From assembly GCA_016786765.1 (NCBI GenBank), contig JAEUUZ010000046.1, positions 95,507 to 159,506 of the forward strand: a stretch of 64,000 nucleotides of DNA. Direction: 5' to 3'. The notes under the pieces were generated by a model. That model ran no database searches. It saw only the letters and a list, made by a program, of their open reading frames with translations, and had not been told where the DNA came from. The position numbers and the translations under genes were made by a program. Of this stretch, positions 61,601-64,000 are shown piece after piece. The stretch's first letter is position 1. Every line of letters starts with the position of its first letter. The stretch is from Chitinophagales bacterium. GTDB taxonomy: Bacteria; Bacteroidota; Bacteroidia; Chitinophagales; LD1.

Positions 61601-64000
61601 CTAGTAACCATTGTAAATGCAGTAGTTACACCATCTATATCTATAGCTGCGAATAATAACAATGTTTGTGCGAGTACTTCAGTATTGTTTACTGCAACGC
61701 CTACCAATGGAGGAACTACACCTGTATACCAATGGAAAGTGAATGGCGGAAACGTAGGTACTAACTCAGCTACATTTGGATCAACAACATTAGCGAATAA
61801 CGATGTTGTTACTTGTGTGTTGACATCGAATGTAGCATGTGCAACAACTCCAACGGCAACATCAAATGCGGTAACTATGACAGTTACGCCTACAACAGCT
61901 CCAAGTGTTACAGTAAGTACATCGGCTACTACCGTTTGCTCGGGAACATCCGTAACGTTTACGACTAGTACAACGAATGGAGGCGGTACACCTACTTTCC
62001 AATGGAAGAAAAATGGAACGAATATCCCTGGTGCAACAGCATCTTCATACTCAACAACAACACTTGCTAATGGAGATGCCATTTCATGTGTGTTGACATC
62101 AAGCGCATTGTGTAGTTCACCTACAACTGCTTCTTCGAATACGATCAATATGACGGTGAACTCATCGGTTACTCCATCTGTTTCAATTGCAGCCTCTTCA
62201 ACCAGTATTTGTAGCGGAAATACAATCACCTTTACCGCTACTCCTGTTAATGGAGGAACAACACCATCTTACCAGTGGAAAGTGAATGGTTCAAATGCAG
62301 GAACAAATGCAGTTACCTTTGCTACTTCAACATTAGCAAACAATGATGTAGTAACTTGTGTAATGAGCTCAAATGCACTTTGTGCATCAACAACAACGGC
62401 TACCTCTAATGCAATTACTATTGCCGTAAATGCAGCAGTAACGCCTACCGTAAGTATCAATACATCTTCTACAACAATTTGTAGTGGTACATCTGTAACG
62501 TTCAATGCAACAGTATCGAACGGGGGAGGAGCACCTACTTATGTTTGGAAGAAAAATGGAACGCCTATCAGTGGGGCAACAACTTCATCATATACGACTA
62601 CTACATTGGCGAACAATGATGTAATCACTTTAGATTTGACATCTTCTGCCGCTTGTGCTAGTCCGTTAACGGTAAGCTCTAACCCAATTACAATGACGGT
62701 TACTTCTTCAGTAACGGCTTCAATAAGTATTGCTGCAAGTAGTACGAATATCTGTACCGGAACATCGGTAACCTTCACTGCTACACCTTCCAATGGTGGA
62801 AGCACACCGGTTTACCAATGGAAAGTCAATGGCGGAAATGTTGGAACTAACAGTACAACATTTACAACAACAACTTTATCCAACAATGATGTGGTAAGTT
62901 GTGTATTAACTTCAAATGCGGCTTGTGTTACTTCATCAACTGTTACTTCAAACACAGTAACGATGACGGTAACAACACCAGCAGCAGCTACAGTTACTAT
63001 TTCGGGTGGAAATACGATATGTGCAGGAGCTTCTGCTTCCTTCACAGCAAGTGTAACGAATGCAGGTACTTCTCCTGCATATCAATGGAAAGTGAACGGT
63101 TCGAATGTTGGAACAAACAGTTCTAGCTTCGCTTCAACTACTTTGGCAAATGGCGATATAGTAACTTGTCAGTTTACTTCAACGAATGGATGTAGTGGGT
63201 CATCAACGGTAAATTCAAATGCAATTACTATGGTGGTAAGTCCATCGGTAGTGCCGGATGTTACTATTGCAGCTTCTGCAACATCTATTTGTGCCGGACA
63301 GAACGTAACATTTACAGCAACACCAACCAATGGTGGAGCCTCACCAACTTACCAGTGGTTGAAAAATGGTGCAGTTGTTGGAACAAATAGTTCAACTTAT
63401 GCAACAACTACCTTAGTTAATAATGATGTCGTGAAATGTGTATTGACTTCTAATGCCGGATGTGCAGTACCAAGTAATGATACTTCGAACGCTATAACAA
63501 TTACGGTTGGTTCGAATGCTACACCAGTTGTTTCAATCGGTGCATCAGCAACAAGTATTTGTAATGGAACAGCGGTAACCTTTACAGCAACGCCTACCAA
63601 TGGTGGAACAACACCGGCATATCAGTGGAAAGTGAATGGAACAAATGCAGGAACAAACAGTGCCTCTTTCACTACTTCTACTTTAGTAAACGGAGATGTT
63701 GTAACTTGTGTAATGACCTCTAATGCAACTTGTGTTTCTACAACAACAGTTACATCAAATGCCATAACTATTATTGTTAATGCACCGGTAGCACCTGCAG
63801 TAAGTATGAGTGCAAGTGCATCAAGCATTTGTTCCGGTCAAACGGTAACGTTCACAGCCACCCCAACGAATGGCGGCACAACACCTGCCTATCAGTGGAA
63901 ACTGAATGGCTCAGATGTTGGTACCAATGCAACTACATATACTAACAGTGCTTTAGGTAATGGCGATGTGGTAACGGTAGTGATGACATCATCAGCTACA
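55631..64000 (+). CDS. Giant secreted repeat adhesin (3' partial)
   Basis: 2790 codons without a stop; the frame is continuous at every point I checked and remains open at the window end. A signal peptide ends ANAQ (about residue 20). The first 1450 or so residues hold about 15 beta-sandwich units of about 95 residues, each beginning with a PNGGEVW-like turn and containing NITW and YNWTVP strands. A transition domain with DTTICSGNSVQLNVTGG and SSYTWTPSAGLSNPTIANP resembles gliding-adhesin and PKD-like modules. At least 14 Ig-like units of 90-91 residues follow (ICSG..VTFTATPTNGG..PSYQWKVNG ... NNDVVTCVMTS). Each unit keeps cysteines in fixed places. A C-terminal sorting domain is expected beyond the window. 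It is likely a type IX-exported surface or gliding adhesin. Confidence 0.88.
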   Translation, partial: MKQFLRVFLAVLFFANANAQSVTVTQPNGGEVLYGCQNYQIKWTGSGVSNNWNIDYSLNSGAIWTSVASNLNILPVSSVYSYNWTVPMVGSNTVLVRIRDYSDTTKQDVSNAVFTIQLPIVVTSPNGGEVWQGLSNRNITWSPAGTSGIFNISYSTNNGTSWTTVATNVAANNYNWTVPNTPSTQALVRVADATTSCQLDISNAVFEISAATPILTAPNGGEVWTINSNKNITWNSSTFHNTVKLEFSTDNGFSYNLITNAAPNTGSYVWNIPNTPSTQALVRASNTSGSTVFDVSNAVFTIQQPTNYITSPNGGEIWRALNTENITWNTSLFISDVKIEYSANNGATWTTIVGSTGNTGTFAWSIPQVAVSTNALVRITNNTVSSILDTSNAVFTILPPLTLETQNGGQTLTSCSPVNIVYTRPNIYNTTNTYYNIYYSTDAGSNWVTISSFQSNNTGNATQTYNWTPGALISSQLRIKVELINSSGTVLFADSSDANNTIGLPSGNITVTNPNGGVLANALTNYNITWTASGSSGFFDVLYSRVGANGPYATLVSNVSGNNYNWSVPNLPSTNMFVRIRDNQNVCRFDTSNASNTIVAATPILIAPNGGQVWNVNTTQAITWNTATFYSNVFIEFSTDNGSTWNTIVTATANTGSYSWPIPNLQSTQCLIRVSNVGNPALFDVSNATFTIQLPTPILTSPNGGEVWRALNTENITWNTASVASNVQIQYSSNGGATWFDITTSTGNTGTLAWSIPQVAVSTQALIRIINVSFPTAIDTSNAVFTILPPLTLETQNGGQTLTSCSPVNIVYTRPNIYNTTNTYYNIYYSTDAGSNWVTIQSFKSNNTGSATQSHTWTPGALISSQLRIKVELINSSGTVLFADSSDANNTIGLPSGNITVTNPNGGVLANALTNYNITWTASGTSGFFDVLYSRVGANGPYSTLVSNVNSNNYNWSVPNLPSTNMFVQVRDNQNVCRFDTSNASNTIVAATPILTSPNGGEIWNALSSRNITWNAATFYSNVYIEFSIDNGVTWNNVVAATANTGSYTWTVPFLSSTQCLIRVSNVSNPALFDISDAVFTIQIPTPILTAPNGGETWYAGTSQNITWVASSVFAPTVNLYYSIDSGSTWTTIVSGVSNSGTYNWATLPNLYSTKAFIKIENAGYPTYFDVNNALFTFKPYVLITTPNGGNVLGACTQTTITFEKAPLYTAFNIEYSVDSGLTWIALQTNVTYNNTFNNYNWSLPNAPSNKALVRVYPFNVLSRADVSDAVFTIQRAVTIIQPNFGGVLQVGSVYPIKWQSDGISNIYDIAYSTAGPSGPFTNIILGYNTSTNTYNWTVPNTPSTNCYVRVRDNINSCKEDVSDVAFTISSTANPITIITPNGTDSLNACQNYNITWTEVGGPIGTYNIAYSIDNAVNWIPIVSSYATTSYSYNWTVPNINAPNVLVRVQSAPTPTLFDLSDALFKIKPGALIASKDTTICSGNSVQLNVTGGSSYTWTPSAGLSNPTIANPLATPTTTTQYIVSSTSSGCSLKDTVNITVNPSSGLNASLIIAPSPSTAVCSGSNVLFTATPSNGGLTPSYQWKVNGANVGTNTYTYSTTTTANNDVVSCVMTSSLACVTGSPATSNLVTMTVFPNVTPSVLISTASTTICSGANVTFTATPTNGGGAPAYQWKKNGNNILGANANTYTTNTLVNNDIISVELTSNANCASPLVVTSNSLLMTVNPNNTPAITISASLTSICTGQSVTFTANAVNAGVTPVYQWKRNGSNVGTNSSTFTSTTLANNDVITCDVTSSATCNTISTVTSNAITMSVSSSVVPAVAVVASSTNVCAGTAVNFTATPTNGGLTPSYQWKVNGINAGTNSNTYSSTALANNDVVTCVMTSSSGCASPTTATSTGITMTINPTTAPSVTVTTSAGTVCAGSNVTFTANATNAGTTPSYQWKLNSGNVGGNSSTYNTSGLANNDTVWCVVTSSSSCAVPNNTTSNKLVTIVNAVVTPSISIAANNNNVCASTSVLFTATPTNGGTTPVYQWKVNGGNVGTNSATFGSTTLANNDVVTCVLTSNVACATTPTATSNAVTMTVTPTTAPSVTVSTSATTVCSGTSVTFTTSTTNGGGTPTFQWKKNGTNIPGATASSYSTTTLANGDAISCVLTSSALCSSPTTASSNTINMTVNSSVTPSVSIAASSTSICSGNTITFTATPVNGGTTPSYQWKVNGSNAGTNAVTFATSTLANNDVVTCVMSSNALCASTTTATSNAITIAVNAAVTPTVSINTSSTTICSGTSVTFNATVSNGGGAPTYVWKKNGTPISGATTSSYTTTTLANNDVITLDLTSSAACASPLTVSSNPITMTVTSSVTASISIAASSTNICTGTSVTFTATPSNGGSTPVYQWKVNGGNVGTNSTTFTTTTLSNNDVVSCVLTSNAACVTSSTVTSNTVTMTVTTPAAATVTISGGNTICAGASASFTASVTNAGTSPAYQWKVNGSNVGTNSSSFASTTLANGDIVTCQFTSTNGCSGSSTVNSNAITMVVSPSVVPDVTIAASATSICAGQNVTFTATPTNGGASPTYQWLKNGAVVGTNSSTYATTTLVNNDVVKCVLTSNAGCAVPSNDTSNAITITVGSNATPVVSIGASATSICNGTAVTFTATPTNGGTTPAYQWKVNGTNAGTNSASFTTSTLVNGDVVTCVMTSNATCVSTTTVTSNAITIIVNAPVAPAVSMSASASSICSGQTVTFTATPTNGGTTPAYQWKLNGSDVGTNATTYTNSALGNGDVVTVVMTSSAT
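56831..57436 (+). repeat. Adhesin duplicated segment, copy 1
   Basis: Starts TTAACGTTAGAGACTCAGAA and runs through two units. Copy 2 lies exactly 1170 bases downstream (390 codons, four units), with near identity at the DNA level. An additional match of the same offset occurs at 56561 versus 57731 (AGTCCGAATGGAGGCGAG). Confidence 0.85.
58001..58606 (+). repeat. Adhesin duplicated segment, copy 2
   Basis: Matches 56831-57436 apart from scattered changes, clustered in the middle (about 58145-58195) and near 58455-58490. The near-identity shows a recent unit duplication or gene conversion. Confidence 0.85.
60270..64000 (+). repeat. At least 14 Ig-like units of 270-273 bases
   Basis: The YQWK codons recur at about 60374, 60644, 60917, 61187, 61457, 61727, 61997, 62270, 62540, 62813, 63080, 63350, 63620 and 63890. 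Protein conservation is much higher than DNA conservation, so the array is old and under selection. It continues beyond the window. Confidence 0.85.

Noticed and set aside
56347..63828. Many minus-strand frames rich in Val, Thr and Leu opposite the adhesin
   Set aside because: They repeat with the same period as the adhesin units and lack start contexts and signal peptides. They are shadows of the repeat array.
60270..64000. Regularly spaced repeats that could suggest a CRISPR or satellite array
   Set aside because: The 270-273-base period keeps the reading frame, conservation is at protein level, and there are no short identical repeats with unique spacers.

Overview
The window is a chromosomal segment of a Bacteroidota bacterium. 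The evidence is AT-rich coding, type IX secretion (a PorQ homologue and several cargo proteins with C-terminal type A sorting domains), almost no Shine-Dalgarno sequences, promoter-like TAnnTTTG elements close to start codons, and family versions typical of the phylum (a long signal peptidase I with two extra N-terminal membrane segments, DUF2007, conserved Bacteroidota-only unknowns). I cannot name the genus. I saw no transposase, integrase, phage module, rRNA or CRISPR array.

Layout. 1-9.8 kb: end of a coiled-coil protein, porQ, a flavodoxin-fold protein, a metallo-beta-lactamase-fold hydrolase, guaA, pdhB, a secreted cyclophilin-FKBP fusion, isochorismate synthase and a histidine phosphatase. 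9.8-13.1 kb: two type IX cargo proteins, an endonuclease I and a lamin-tail/Calx-beta protein. 13.1-19.7 kb: bestrophin-like channel, pdxJ, signal peptidase I, dapB, a sphingosine-1-phosphate lyase-like PLP enzyme and sufE. 19.7-23.5 kb: a secreted GH31 enzyme of sulfoquinovosidase type, a PhoD-like phosphatase and a small membrane protein. 23.6-28.6 kb: paaABCD followed by homogentisate dioxygenase and 4-hydroxyphenylpyruvate dioxygenase, an aromatic amino acid catabolic block. 28.6-33.1 kb: an ScfR/RamB-type regulator divergent from aceB-aceA, the glyoxylate shunt. The aromatic routes release acetyl-CoA or acetoacetate plus C4 acids, so this neighbourhood makes metabolic sense.

33.2-37.4 kb: a type IX cargo protein and a 1236-residue collagen-like protein with a C1q-like head. 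37.7-39.4 kb: a secreted nuclease-like phosphatase, a frameshifted DUF2007 gene and a DUF1801 gene. 39.5-42.1 kb: mltG, a YbgC-like thioesterase and YihY with overlapping start and stop codons, then tRNA-Ser(UGA). 42.1-51.8 kb: unknown and envelope proteins, a PI-PLC-like protein, an SGNH hydrolase with PKD and sorting domains, an antiquitin-type aldehyde dehydrogenase, a nine-repeat secreted protein and a reductase. 52.1-55.3 kb: M42 peptidase, TrmH-like methyltransferase and a helical-repeat protein.

55.6-64.0 kb: one uninterrupted reading frame of 2790 codons, still open at the window edge. It encodes a giant secreted repeat protein with about 15 'PNGGE' beta-sandwich units and then at least 14 Ig-like units of 90-91 residues. 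The most notable items are this adhesin with its internal 1170-bp-offset duplication, the collagen/C1q-like fibre, the GH31 enzyme lacking the sulfonate-contact arginine, the eukaryote-like S1P lyase homologue, the dual PPIase, the one-base frameshift in DUF2007, and candidate operators at the glyoxylate and surface-protein loci.
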